A stretch of 64,000 nucleotides of DNA from Rhodoferax sp. TH121 (GCF_002251855.1 NZ_NOXW01000018.1:124001-188000), one strand, 5' to 3'. Positions 17,224 through 26,094 are shown, numbered from the stretch's first letter. A program made the numbers and translations. The notes: generated from the letters alone by a model not told the origin.

Positions 17224-18341
17224 GCGTCATCAACAAAATGTTGCGCGATCTGGACCAACGCCAGCCGCCCACCGCAGGGGCCGCCGACCCGCTGCGCCGC
17301 CAAACGGCGAGTGTGCCGATCCCGCCAGCAGTGCGCCGCCCTTCACCAGCCTTGCGTTGGGCCACTGGGCTACTGCCTGTCGCTGCCTTGGTGGCGGGCG
17401 GCTTTGTGTGGTGGAGTTTCCAGCAACCCGCCTCTGCGCCTGCTGCCCCCCACCCCATGGCACAACTGCCGCCTCCCGCAGACGCGCCGTTGGCAGCACC
17501 GCTGGCCGCAGCATCCGATCCAGTGGTGACCGAGGTGCCCCAGCTGGCTGCAAGTGCTGTGTTGCCACCCGCCACCGCCGTGGTGGCCGCGATGCCAATG
17601 CCGGTGGAGGTGCCGCCTGCTTCTTCCGGGCCTGCTCGCCTGGGTTTGCGCATGGATGCAAGCTTGTCCAGTCCTGCGGCGGCACCTGCGTTGCGCTCTG
17701 CTGCGTCGGCGCCTATGGCCGTGCCGGCTTTGCCTGCGCAGCTCGCCGCCAGTGTCCCGCAGGCAGCCCCCCCACCAGTGGCACAGACCACGGCCAAACC
17801 CCAGCCGCAGATAGTGGATGCCGCACCGCCCAACCGCCAGCAGCAGGCCGGCCGTGAAGCACTGGCCCAGGCTCAGGCTTTGTGGGCCAGCGGCGCGCGC
17901 GACACTGCCATCAGCACCCTGCAAGAGGCGGTGGCCACGGCAGAGCGCAGCCCGGCGGGTACGGCCAGCGCCAATGTGGTGCCCCTGGTGCGCGAACTGG
18001 CGCGCATGGAATTGGCTGAGGGCCGCTCTGCCGCCGTGTGGGAGCTGTTGACGCGCATGGAACCCCTGCTGGCTAACCAGCCCGAGTTGTGGGCGTTGCG
18101 TGCCAATGCCGCGCAGCGTTTGGGTCGCCACCAAGACAGTGTGAACGCCTACACCACCGCGCTGCAGAGCCGCCCCAGTGAACAGCGCTGGCTGCTGGGC
18201 GCTGCGGTGTCACTGGCCGCGCTGGGACAGACTGTGCCCGCTGCCGAGATGGCGGACAAAGCCCGAAGCGTGGGGCCGGTCAGCCGCGAGGTGCTGGCAT
18301 ACTTGCGCCAACAGGGAGTACCGTTGACCGACCAACCATGA
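17220..18341 (+). CDS. mshN: MSHA biogenesis TPR protein MshN
   Basis: 373 residues from ATG 17220, with AAGGAG 7-8 bases upstream; the in-frame ATG at 17214 sits too close to that site. The hallmark start MSVINKMLRDLDQRQ is followed by a membrane span (about 41-63). A ~150-residue Ala/Pro-rich spacer comes next, then TPR-like helices (about 215-373). Probably a periplasmic-facing scaffold of the MSHA complex. The gene overlaps both neighbours by 4 bp. Confidence 0.85.
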   Translation: MSVINKMLRDLDQRQPPTAGAADPLRRQTASVPIPPAVRRPSPALRWATGLLPVAALVAGGFVWWSFQQPASAPAAPHPMAQLPPPADAPLAAPLAAASDPVVTEVPQLAASAVLPPATAVVAAMPMPVEVPPASSGPARLGLRMDASLSSPAAAPALRSAASAPMAVPALPAQLAASVPQAAPPPVAQTTAKPQPQIVDAAPPNRQQQAGREALAQAQALWASGARDTAISTLQEAVATAERSPAGTASANVVPLVRELARMELAEGRSAAVWELLTRMEPLLANQPELWALRANAAQRLGRHQDSVNAYTTALQSRPSEQRWLLGAAVSLAALGQTVPAAEMADKARSVGPVSREVLAYLRQQGVPLTDQP

Positions 18342-19111
18342 GGTTTGTGATGCGCGTTTGCCTGTCTGCCGGAGTCCGCCTGTGGGGGATATGCAGCCTG
18401 CTGCTGGGGCTGGCGCTACCCGTCCAGGCCCAGCCCACCAGTGTGGATCTGGTGACCGGGGAGTACCCGCCCTTTTCCAGTGAGGATGCGCCTGCCATGG
18501 GGGTGCTGTCCGAGGTGGTGGTAGCCGCATTCCAAGACCAGGGCGTGAGCGCCCAGGTGCGTTTTATGCCCTGGCAGCGTGGCTATATGGAGACACGCAA
18601 CGGCTTGCACACAGGCACCTTTCCCTATGTGAAAAATGAAGAGCGGCAGCGCGACTTCTGGTTTTCGCTACCGCTGTACCCGGATGTGGTGCGCATATTT
18701 GTTGCCGCCGATGCCGACCCTGCCATGACATGGGCGGGCAAGGCGGTGTGTGTGCCCCAGGGTTACAACATTGCGCGCGTGGCTCCCTTCATTGAGAGTC
18801 AACAAGCTCGCATGGAGCGGCCACCTGACATGCTGAATTGCTTCCAGATGCTGCAGCGCGGGCGCGTGCAGGCAGTCTGGAGCAGTGAAATGGTGGCCGA
18901 TTTTGTGACGCGTGACCTGCGCCGCGACGGCCTGCGCTTCAAAGCGCTGACACTGGGGCTGGAGTATCCGGTGGAGTTGTACCTCATCATTTCGCGCCAG
19001 CTGCCCCAGGCGCAGCAATGGATAGAGCGCTTCAATACCGGTTTGACCCGAATCCAGAAGAACGGCAGCTACGCCAAAATCCTGGCGCGCCACAAAATAC
19101 AAGCCAAATAG
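18338..19111 (+). CDS. periplasmic solute-binding protein, SBP family 3
   Basis: 257 residues with a signal peptide (about 1-32, ...PVQAQ). The body has the family-3 pattern: GEYPPFSSEDAPAMGVLSEVV, FMPWQRGYMETRNG, KAVCVPQGY and a C-terminal RIQKNGSYAKILARH helix. Such proteins bind amino acids or similar small ligands, but no ABC permease accompanies it. The ATG overlaps the mshN stop, so it is read as the last gene of the msh transcript. That makes a ligand-sensing or adhesion-linked role possible; this is inference. The stop TAG abuts a family A repeat. Confidence 0.78.
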   Translation: MRFVMRVCLSAGVRLWGICSLLLGLALPVQAQPTSVDLVTGEYPPFSSEDAPAMGVLSEVVVAAFQDQGVSAQVRFMPWQRGYMETRNGLHTGTFPYVKNEERQRDFWFSLPLYPDVVRIFVAADADPAMTWAGKAVCVPQGYNIARVAPFIESQQARMERPPDMLNCFQMLQRGRVQAVWSSEMVADFVTRDLRRDGLRFKALTLGLEYPVELYLIISRQLPQAQQWIERFNTGLTRIQKNGSYAKILARHKIQAK

Positions 19112-19159
19112 GGCTCTAGGCTTCGTGGATCCTGCGCAATTAGCTACTAAAAATATAGC
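19111..19159 (-). repeat. dispersed repeat family A
   Basis: On the minus strand: GCTATATTTTTAGT, AGCTAATTGCGCAGGAT, then CCACGAAGCCTAGAGCCC. It fills the gap between the convergent genes for the solute-binding protein and comM. Confidence 0.6.
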
Positions 19160-19164
19160 GAAAC

Positions 19165-20709
19165 CTAGGGGTTGGCGCGCAACACCCGCCGGTACTGCAT
19201 GGCTTCGGCCACATGGGCGAGGGCGGTGGTCTCGGCACCCGCCAAGTCAGCAATGGTGCGGGCGATCTTCAGCGTACGGTGGGTGCTGCGGGCTGACCAG
19301 CCCAGTTGGGCCGCAGCCGCTTGCAAAAATTTGGCCGCCGCGGCGTCCAACTGGGTGTGGGCATCGATGGCCTGGCCGCTCAGGGCCTGGTTGGGCACGC
19401 CCTGGCGGGCCACGGCGCGGTTGCGGGCTGCCGTGCAACGGCCGCGGATACTCTCGGTCGACTCCCCAGCCGGGCTGCCGAGCAGCTCGTGGGCCGGCAG
19501 GGCTGGCACCTCGATGTGCAGGTCAATCCGGTCCATCAGCGGGCCGCTGAGCTTGGCTTGGTAGCGGTGAACTTGGTCGGGCGTGCAGCGGCAACTGTGT
19601 GTGGGGGAGCCCTGGAAGCCGCAGGGGCAGGGGTTCATGGCGGCCACCAGCTGGAAGCGCGCCGGAAACTCGGCCCGCCGCGCCGCACGGGCGATGGTGA
19701 TGCTGCCGGTCTCCAGCGGTTCACGCAGGGCTTCCAGGGCGGCACGCGGGTACTCGGGCAGCTCATCCAAAAAAAGCACGCCGTGGTGGGCGAGTGAAAT
19801 TTCGCCTGGTCGAGGTGGCGAACCGCCACCCACCAGCGCCACCGCACTGGCCGTGTGGTGCGGGCTGCAGGTGGGGCGCTGGCCCCAGCGCTCCAGGGCA
19901 AAGCGACCGCACAGGCTGCCGATGGCCGCGCTCTGTAAGGCCTCATCGGTGTCCATATCGGGCAACAGGCCGGCAAAGCGGTGTGCCAGCATGGACTTGC
20001 CCGAACCTGGGGGGCCGACCAGCAGCAGTGAATGGCCGCCAGCCGCTGCAATTTCGAGTGCGCGTTTGGCGCCTGCCTGGCCCTTGACGTCGGCCATGTC
20101 AGGACCGCGCAGTTGTTGGCCGGGTGGTGCTGCTTGGACACGCACCCAGCCATCGGGGTCTTCCGGGGGGGCTGGGGCATCGGCTGCGGGTGGTGGCGCA
20201 AAGTGGCGCACCACATCGAGCAGGTGCCGCGCTCGCACCACATGGGAGTCCGGCACCAGCGCGGCCTCTTCGGCACTCTCCGGTGGCAGCACCAAACGGG
20301 TGCTGACCCGGGCGGTGCGCAAGGCCAGTGCCATGGCCAGCGCGCCGCGTACCGGCCGCAATGCACCTGAGAGGGACAACTCGCCCGCGAACTCGTACTG
20401 GGCGAGTGCGGCACCGTCGATCTGGCCACTGGCGGCCAGGATGCCCAACGCAATCGGCAGGTCCAGCCTGCCAGAGTCTTTGGGCAAGTCGGCCGGGGCC
20501 AGGTTCACAGTGATGCGCTTGTTGTGGGGAAATTCGAGGCCGCTGTTCTGGATGGCACAGCGTACGCGCTCGCGCGCCTCCTTCACTTCCACATCAGCCA
20601 GACCCACCAGACCAAAGCTGGGCAGGCCATTGGCCAAATGGACTTCGACCGTGACTTGCACCGCCTCCAGCCCCAGCAGGGCGCGCCCCTGCACCAAAGA
20701 CAAGCTCAT
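19165..20709 (-). CDS. comM: ComM/YifB-family Mg-chelatase-like AAA+ helicase
   Basis: 514 residues from the ATG at 20709 (GGGAG about 8 bases upstream on the minus strand). The open frame continues upstream but loses similarity. The N-terminal domain begins MSLSLVQGRALLGLEAVQV. Walker A is VGPPGSGKS, Walker B VLFLDELPEY, and the C-terminal Mg-chelatase helix region includes SARSTHRTLKIARTIADL. ComM is a hexameric DNA branch-migration helicase that promotes integration of transforming DNA. A LexA box lies 71 bp upstream of the start. Confidence 0.9.
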   Translation of the reverse strand: MSLSLVQGRALLGLEAVQVTVEVHLANGLPSFGLVGLADVEVKEARERVRCAIQNSGLEFPHNKRITVNLAPADLPKDSGRLDLPIALGILAASGQIDGAALAQYEFAGELSLSGALRPVRGALAMALALRTARVSTRLVLPPESAEEAALVPDSHVVRARHLLDVVRHFAPPPAADAPAPPEDPDGWVRVQAAPPGQQLRGPDMADVKGQAGAKRALEIAAAGGHSLLLVGPPGSGKSMLAHRFAGLLPDMDTDEALQSAAIGSLCGRFALERWGQRPTCSPHHTASAVALVGGGSPPRPGEISLAHHGVLFLDELPEYPRAALEALREPLETGSITIARAARRAEFPARFQLVAAMNPCPCGFQGSPTHSCRCTPDQVHRYQAKLSGPLMDRIDLHIEVPALPAHELLGSPAGESTESIRGRCTAARNRAVARQGVPNQALSGQAIDAHTQLDAAAAKFLQAAAAQLGWSARSTHRTLKIARTIADLAGAETTALAHVAEAMQYRRVLRANP

Positions 20710-20760
20710 GGACCCGTACTCCCAAAATGGTGCGCTGCATCGCAGTGCATGGACGGCAGT

Positions 20761-20777
20761 TGCACCAATGACGTGCA
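20761..20777 (+). promoter_or_regulatory. NtrC-type activator site
   Basis: TGCACCAATGACGTGCA fits the NtrC core GCAC-N7-GTGC with extended dyad TGCA...TGCA. Its centre is about 115 bp upstream of the start point expected from the sigma-54 promoter at 20858-20873, the usual distance for an NtrC enhancer. It supports nitrogen control of glnK-amtB. Confidence 0.6.
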
Positions 20778-20779
20778 TG

Positions 20780-20795
20780 CTGTATTTATATACAG
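20780..20795 (-). promoter_or_regulatory. LexA (SOS) box upstream of comM
   Basis: CTGTATTTATATACAG is a perfect CTGT-N8-ACAG LexA box with an AT-rich centre that could also hold the comM -10 region. It is 71 bp from the comM start codon and about 90 bp upstream of the predicted glnK start point, so comM is the likely target. Confidence 0.75.
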
Positions 20796-20857
20796 GCATG
20801 TTACTCCAGTTGGTGCCGCTTGGGCCGTAGCCGTGCGAAATAGAGGGACTTTTAACT

Positions 20858-20873
20858 TGGCATGCCTTCTGCT
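20858..20873 (+). promoter_or_regulatory. sigma-54 promoter of glnK-amtB
   Basis: TGGCATGCCTTCTGCT has the invariant GG (20859-20860) and GC (20871-20872) separated by exactly 10 bases. It differs from TGGCAC-N5-TTGCT at two positions. Transcription should begin near 20884, giving a ~75-nt leader to glnK. Confidence 0.7.
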
Positions 20874-20949
20874 TTATGGGTGTATCTCCAGACCATGGAG
20901 AGGCAGACCAGCCAGACCCGGTGTCTGTATTCAACTGTTTTCAAGCTGA

Positions 20950-21297
<348 letters not shown>

Positions 21298-21316
21298 CCA
21301 GAAAGAGAGCTCGAAC

Positions 21317-22834
21317 ATGAAAAAACTGCTTGCCTCCCTGGCCTTGGGCCTGAGCCTGCTGGGCGCCGGTAGCCTGGCACTGGCCCAGGACGCCAAACCC
21401 GCCGAAGCCCCCGCTGCGGCAGCGCCTGCCGCTGCCGCCCCCGCTGAAGCTGCAGCGCCTGCCGCAGCCCCGGCACCCGCAGCGGCCGAAGCGGCACCTG
21501 CCGCGCCTGCGGCCGCAGCACCTGTCCCCAACAAGGGTGACACCGCCTGGATGACCACCGCCACGGCGCTGGTGATCTTCATGACACTGCCCGGTCTGGC
21601 ACTGTTCTACGGCGGCCTGGTACGTAGCAAGAACATGCTGTCCGTGCTGATGCAGGTGTTTGTAGTCAGTGCCCTCATTTATGTCTTGTGGGCTATCTAC
21701 GGTTACACCCTCGCCTTCGGCGGTGATGGCAAATTCATCGGCACGCTGGACAAGCTGTTCCTGAAAGGCATCACGCCCGAATCCGTGGCAGCGACCTTCA
21801 GCAAGGGCGTGGTTATTCCCGAGCTGAGCTTTGTGGCCTTCCAGGCTACTTTTGCGGCCATTACTTGCGCCCTGATCGTCGGTGCTTTTGCCGAACGTAT
21901 CAAGTTCGCCGCTGTGCTGGCATTCAGCGTGATTTGGTTCACCTTCAGCTACCTGCCTATTGCACACATGGTCTGGTACTGGGCCGGTCCTGATGCGATC
22001 TCTGACGCTGCTTCGCTGGAAAAAGTGGTGGGTGCAGCCGGTTACCTGTGGGCCAAGGGCGCACTGGACTTCGCTGGTGGCACCGTGGTGCACATCAACG
22101 CGGCCGTTGCCGGCCTGGTCGGTGCCTACGTGGTGGGCAAGCGTATCGGTTACGGCAAGGAAGCCATGGCTCCCCATAGCTTGACCTTGACCATGGTCGG
22201 TGCTGCCATGCTCTGGTTTGGCTGGTTTGGCTTCAACGCCGGCTCCAACCTGGAAGCCAACGGCCTGACCGCCCTGGCCTTCGTGAACACGCTGTTGGCA
22301 ACCGCTGCTGCCACACTGGCCTGGATCACCGGCGAAGCCCTGACCCGTGGCAAGGCATCCATGCTGGGTGCTGCTTCCGGTGCTGTGGCTGGTTTGGTGG
22401 CCATCACCCCCGCTTGCGGTTTTGTCGGCCCCATGGGCGCCATCATCATCGGCCTGGTGGGCGGTTTTGCCTGCCTGTGGGGTGTGAATGGTCTGAAGCG
22501 CCTGCTGGGTGCTGACGACTCCCTGGACGTCTTCGGCGTGCACGGTGTGGGCGGTATTGTTGGCGCCGTGCTGACTGGCGTGTTCGCTTCTCCCTCCTTG
22601 GGCGGCACGGGTGTGTACGACTATGTGACCAATGCCGTGGCTGAAGGTTATTCCATCGGCACCCAAGTCTGGATCCAGACCCAAGGCGTGTTGCTGACCA
22701 TCGTCTGGTCGGCCGTGGTCTCCTTTATCGCCTTCAAGCTGGTGGACCTGGTGATTGGTCTGCGTGTGAGCGAAGAAGAAGAACGCGAAGGCCTGGACAT
22801 TTCCAGCCATGGCGAAACGGCCTACAACCGCTAA
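21317..22834 (+). CDS. amtB: ammonium transporter AmtB
   Basis: 505 residues from ATG 21317. A signal peptide (about 1-23) is followed by an unusually long Ala/Pro-rich stretch (24-72, repeats of PAAAAPAEA), then the 11-helix Amt core. Amt landmarks include ALFYGGLVRSKN, HMVWYWAG, DFAGGTVVHINAAVAG (pore His) and DDSLDVFGVHGVGGIVGA (second pore His). It conducts ammonium across the inner membrane under GlnK gating. The Ala/Pro segment probably forms a flexible periplasmic N-terminus after signal cleavage. Confidence 0.95.
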   Translation: MKKLLASLALGLSLLGAGSLALAQDAKPAEAPAAAAPAAAAPAEAAAPAAAPAPAAAEAAPAAPAAAAPVPNKGDTAWMTTATALVIFMTLPGLALFYGGLVRSKNMLSVLMQVFVVSALIYVLWAIYGYTLAFGGDGKFIGTLDKLFLKGITPESVAATFSKGVVIPELSFVAFQATFAAITCALIVGAFAERIKFAAVLAFSVIWFTFSYLPIAHMVWYWAGPDAISDAASLEKVVGAAGYLWAKGALDFAGGTVVHINAAVAGLVGAYVVGKRIGYGKEAMAPHSLTLTMVGAAMLWFGWFGFNAGSNLEANGLTALAFVNTLLATAAATLAWITGEALTRGKASMLGAASGAVAGLVAITPACGFVGPMGAIIIGLVGGFACLWGVNGLKRLLGADDSLDVFGVHGVGGIVGAVLTGVFASPSLGGTGVYDYVTNAVAEGYSIGTQVWIQTQGVLLTIVWSAVVSFIAFKLVDLVIGLRVSEEEEREGLDISSHGETAYNR

Positions 22835-22881
22835 TCCCCAGGATTCGGTTACGAAATAGTTTCAATTCTTCTTGAGACGCT

Positions 22882-22919
22882 GGCCCGGTCGGACTTTGGT
22901 CCCACCGGGCCTTTTTTTT
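22882..22919 (+). terminator. rho-independent terminator of glnK-amtB
   Basis: GGCCCGGT (22882-22889) pairs with ACCGGGCC (22904-22911). An inner GGAC/GTCC pair extends the hairpin, and a run of eight T follows directly. It closes the nitrogen operon before the epimerase gene. Confidence 0.9.
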
Positions 22920-22945
22920 GCCGGTGCGCAGTGCACAATCCCGCC

Positions 22946-23812
22946 ATGACTTCCACACTCACCTTGCGCCACGGCGACCTGCTGTGCGACATCAAACCCG
23001 AACTGGGCGGCAGCATCGCTGGCCTGTGGCTGGGCACCGACCCGGTGCTGAGCTCCCTGCCAGGGGCGCAAATGCAGACTGTGCGCCAGTCGGGCAGCTA
23101 CCCCTTGGTGCCTTTTTCCAACCGCATCGGCCAGGCCCAGCTGCAGTGGGCGGGTACCAGCCATCCACTGGTCCGCAACTTTGACCCTGAGCCCCATGCC
23201 ATCCACGGCGTGGGCTGGCAGCGGCCCTGGGCGGTGCTGGAATCGTCTGACACCTTTGCGCTGTTGGGCTTTGAGCACCGGGCCGACGCGGCCTGGCCGT
23301 TTGACTTCGATTGCTCGCAGGCCTTCAAGCTGGAGGCCGGGGCGCTGGAAATGTCGCTCTCCATCACCAACCAGTCGCCTGTGGCCGCACCGGTCGGGCT
23401 GGGTTGGCATCCTTTCTTCCCCAAACGCCCGGGCACCGAGGTGCAGTTCACGGCCACTGGCCGTTGGGAGATGGGCAGCGACAAGCTGCCCACCCACCGC
23501 GTGGCGCACCCCGGCTTGCAGCAAAGCGTGGAGTCGCTCACCGTCGACCATTGTTTTGATGGTTGGGGCGGTGTACTGACGCTGCAGGATGCCGTGTTGC
23601 GCGTGCGCGTTTCTTCCGCACTGAGCCGCCTGGTGGTGTACACCCACCCCGAGCGCGACAACATTGCCGTGGAACCCGTGAGCCATGTGAACAATGCGCT
23701 CAACCGCATGGCCCAGACCGGCGCGCGTGCCGAAGACTTGGGCGTGGTCATCCTGCAGCCTGGCCAGAGTTTCTCCTGCGAAATGCGCATTGATGTGGAG
23801 CGTGCCAAATGA
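22946..23812 (+). CDS. aldose 1-epimerase family protein
   Basis: 288 residues from ATG 22946; GTG 22931 is an alternative and neither has a clear ribosome binding site. Galactose-mutarotase fold, with VPFSNRIGQAQLQW, the catalytic-region His in PHAIHGVGWQRPW, the GLGWHPFFP motif and PEPVSHVNNA near the end. It interconverts sugar anomers, though the exact sugar is not readable. It overlaps the following lactonase gene by 4 bp, which suggests joint action on sugars oxidised to lactones. Confidence 0.85.
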   Translation: MTSTLTLRHGDLLCDIKPELGGSIAGLWLGTDPVLSSLPGAQMQTVRQSGSYPLVPFSNRIGQAQLQWAGTSHPLVRNFDPEPHAIHGVGWQRPWAVLESSDTFALLGFEHRADAAWPFDFDCSQAFKLEAGALEMSLSITNQSPVAAPVGLGWHPFFPKRPGTEVQFTATGRWEMGSDKLPTHRVAHPGLQQSVESLTVDHCFDGWGGVLTLQDAVLRVRVSSALSRLVVYTHPERDNIAVEPVSHVNNALNRMAQTGARAEDLGVVILQPGQSFSCEMRIDVERAK

Positions 23813-24720
23813 GCTGGCAGCCTCTCAGCCAAGACACCTTCCAGCTCGGCGAATCGCCGTTTTGGCACCCGCAGGAGCAGCAGCTCTACTGGGTCGACAT
23901 TCCCGGCAAGGCCTTGTTGCGCGCCAACGTCTACATGGGCACGGTTCAGCGCTGGGACATGCCCAGCGAGCCCGGCTGCATTGCGCCAGCTGCAAAGGGC
24001 GGGTTGGTGATTGCGCTGCGCCATGGCGTGTTCCGGGCGCGCGAGTGGGGCGGGGCGCTTGAGCCCATCGCCACCTTGCCGTATGACACAGCCACCGTGC
24101 GTGCCAACGACGGCAAGTGCGACGCACTGGGCCGCTTCTGGGTCGGCACCATCGACGAGCCCAAGGCCGGCCGCGTGGCGGCGCTGTTCTCCATCGACTG
24201 CCGCCGTGGCCCGCCCGAGGTGGTGCAGCACGCCGGTGGCGCCCTTACTGGCAACGGCCTTGCCTGGAGCCCGGATAACCAAACTATCTACTGGTCCGAC
24301 ACACCCAACCATGTGGTCTACGCGTGGGACTACGACCTGGAAACCAACACCCTGGACGAACAGCGCACCTACCAGCAATGCGCACCCAAGCCCGCGGGCT
24401 GGACCTTCGAGACCACGGCCTATGCGGGTCGCCCGGATGGTGCAGCGGTGGACGTGGAAGGCAACTACTACGCCGCCATGTTCGAGGGCCGGCGCATCTG
24501 CAAGTTCGCGCCCGATGGCACGCTATTGGCCGAAATTCCTGTGCCCGCCCAATGCCCCACCATGCCTTGCTTTGGTGGCGAGGACCTGAAGACCCTCTAC
24601 GTCACCACCGCGCGCCATGGCCGCAGTGCGGCCGAGCTCGAGACCATGCCACTCTCCGGCGCGGTGTTTTCCATGCGGGTCGACGTGCCGGGTCTGCCGG
24701 TGAACTTCTTCGTGGATTAG
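23809..24720 (+). CDS. SMP-30/gluconolactonase family sugar lactonase
   Basis: 303 residues, a typical SMP-30/regucalcin six-bladed propeller. Metal-site and catalytic segments are present: LGESPFWHPQEQQLYWVDIPG (Glu), VRANDGKCDALGRFWVGTI (Asn/Asp) and GNGLAWSPDNQTIYWSDT (Asp). It would open an aldonolactone made from an aldose. No sugar dehydrogenase is adjacent, so the dehydrogenase must lie elsewhere. Confidence 0.85.
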   Translation: MSWQPLSQDTFQLGESPFWHPQEQQLYWVDIPGKALLRANVYMGTVQRWDMPSEPGCIAPAAKGGLVIALRHGVFRAREWGGALEPIATLPYDTATVRANDGKCDALGRFWVGTIDEPKAGRVAALFSIDCRRGPPEVVQHAGGALTGNGLAWSPDNQTIYWSDTPNHVVYAWDYDLETNTLDEQRTYQQCAPKPAGWTFETTAYAGRPDGAAVDVEGNYYAAMFEGRRICKFAPDGTLLAEIPVPAQCPTMPCFGGEDLKTLYVTTARHGRSAAELETMPLSGAVFSMRVDVPGLPVNFFVD

Positions 24721-24721
24721 C

Positions 24722-24800
24722 CACCACGCCCCGCCGCTGCGCGGGTCGCTGCCCCGAAGGGGCTGACCCGCCTTGGGGCGGCCCAGCGGCGCGCGGCCGC
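24722..24800 (+). repeat. GC-rich dispersed repeat family B
   Basis: It contains CCGCCGCTGCGCGGGTCGCT and CGCCTTGGGGCGGCCC, which recur in inverted orientation at 54510-54592. Self-complementary blocks (CCCCGAAGGGG, GCCTTGGGGC) give it strong folding. It fills the 150-bp gap between the lactonase and glcE, where no clear promoter or binding site is visible. Confidence 0.65.
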
Positions 24801-24870
24801 CAATTTTTTGGCGCTACTTGCACCAAAAAATTCACGCCTCGCCCGCCCGTGGCGCCGTACCATCGGCGCC

Positions 24871-26085
24871 ATGCATGCAGCCCCTTCACTCCAAACATTG
24901 CTGGACCAGGTCCGCACCGCCGTGGCCGAGCGCACCCCGCTGCAAATTCGGGGTGGTGGTAGCAAGGATTTTGTGGGCACCATCCAGCCCGCGCAGCTGC
25001 TCGACACGCGCATACATAGCGGCATCCTCGACTACGCGCCCAGCGAGCTGGTCGTGACCGTGGCCGCCGGCACGCCGCTGGCGGAGCTGGAAGTCGCGCT
25101 GGCGGAAAAGGGGCAATGCCTGCCTTTTGAGCCACCGCACTTCGCGTGGTCGGGGGCCGACAAGACGGCGACCCGCGCGCAGCCGTTGGGCGAGCGCGTC
25201 CGGGACAGCGGCCCCGCCGCAGGGAGCGTAGCGACCGTAGGTGGGATGGTGGCAAGCGGCCTAGCCGGCCCAGCCCGCGCCACCGTGGGTAGCGTGCGCG
25301 ACTATGTGTTGGGCCTGCAATTGATCAACGGCCAGGGGGAGCACCTCACCTTTGGCGGCCAAGTCATGAAAAACGTGGCGGGCTACGACGTCTCGCGCCT
25401 CATGGCGGGCGCCATGGGCACGCTGGGGGTGATCACCCAAGTCTCCCTCAAGGTGCTGCCCATGGCTCCTGCAGAGGCCACGCTGGTGTTTGGCGTCGAC
25501 CAGGCCAGTGCGCTGGAGCATTTGCACCGCTGGGGTGGGCAGCCCCTGCCGCTCAACGCCAGCTGCTGGGTGCACGACGACACCGCCCCCGGTGGCGGGC
25601 GCGACCTGCTGTTTGTGCGCCTGCGGGGGGCCGTGGCCGCGGTGGACGCCGCCTGCCACAAGATGTTGGCCGAGCTGCCAGGCGAGCGTATGGACAACGC
25701 CCAGGCCGGCCCCGACTGGGTCCTGTGCCGCGACCAGCGCCTGCCTTTCTTTGCCGATGCGCGAGCCCCCGAGCTGGCGCTGTGGCGCCTATCGGTGGCG
25801 CCCACCGCGCCAGTGCTGGACTTGCCATGGGCCCAACTGGTGGAGTGGCAGGGCGGGCTGCGCTGGCTCTGGGCGCCGCAGCAGGCGGGTGCGCAGCTGC
25901 AGGCAGCTGCCCGTACGGCGGGTGGGAATGCTACTGTTTTCGTAGCTGCTCGCGCAGATTCCACGAGGGCTGGATGCCAATTTGACACTAAAAATGCCGC
26001 GCGGGACGCCATCACCCGCCGCCTCAAGGCCGCCTTTGACCCTCAGGGCCTGTTCAACCCCGGCCGCCTCTGCGCCGACCTCTGA
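24871..26085 (+). CDS. glcE: glycolate oxidase FAD-binding subunit GlcE
   Basis: 404 residues from ATG 24871; the frame is open earlier but similarity starts here. The FAD/PCMH domain has PLQIRGGGSKDF, VGGMVASGLAGPARATVGSVRDYVLG and GGQVMKNVAGYDVSRLMAGAMGTLGVIT, and the protein ends in FNPGRLCADL. It works with GlcD and GlcF to oxidise glycolate to glyoxylate. glcD is not next to it. Residues about 354-372 are encoded by an in-frame family A repeat (25930-25985), just before the conserved C-terminal RRLKAAFDPQG. Confidence 0.9.
   Translation: MHAAPSLQTLLDQVRTAVAERTPLQIRGGGSKDFVGTIQPAQLLDTRIHSGILDYAPSELVVTVAAGTPLAELEVALAEKGQCLPFEPPHFAWSGADKTATRAQPLGERVRDSGPAAGSVATVGGMVASGLAGPARATVGSVRDYVLGLQLINGQGEHLTFGGQVMKNVAGYDVSRLMAGAMGTLGVITQVSLKVLPMAPAEATLVFGVDQASALEHLHRWGGQPLPLNASCWVHDDTAPGGGRDLLFVRLRGAVAAVDAACHKMLAELPGERMDNAQAGPDWVLCRDQRLPFFADARAPELALWRLSVAPTAPVLDLPWAQLVEWQGGLRWLWAPQQAGAQLQAAARTAGGNATVFVAARADSTRAGCQFDTKNAARDAITRRLKAAFDPQGLFNPGRLCADL
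25930..25985 (+). repeat. dispersed repeat family A inside glcE
   Basis: GCTACTGTTTTCG, TAGCTGCTCGCGCAGATT, CCACGAGGGCTGGATGCC, AATTTGA: one of the best-preserved copies. It is translated in frame as part of GlcE (ATVFVAARADSTRAGCQFD). Confidence 0.8.
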
Positions 26086-26094
26086 GCCCGCGCC

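Noticed and set aside
20642..20934. N-terminal extension of comM to the first upstream start in frame
   Set aside because: The extension would run across the LexA box, NtrC-type site and sigma-54 promoter and lacks similarity; the family start MSLSLVQGRALLG has its own ribosome binding site.
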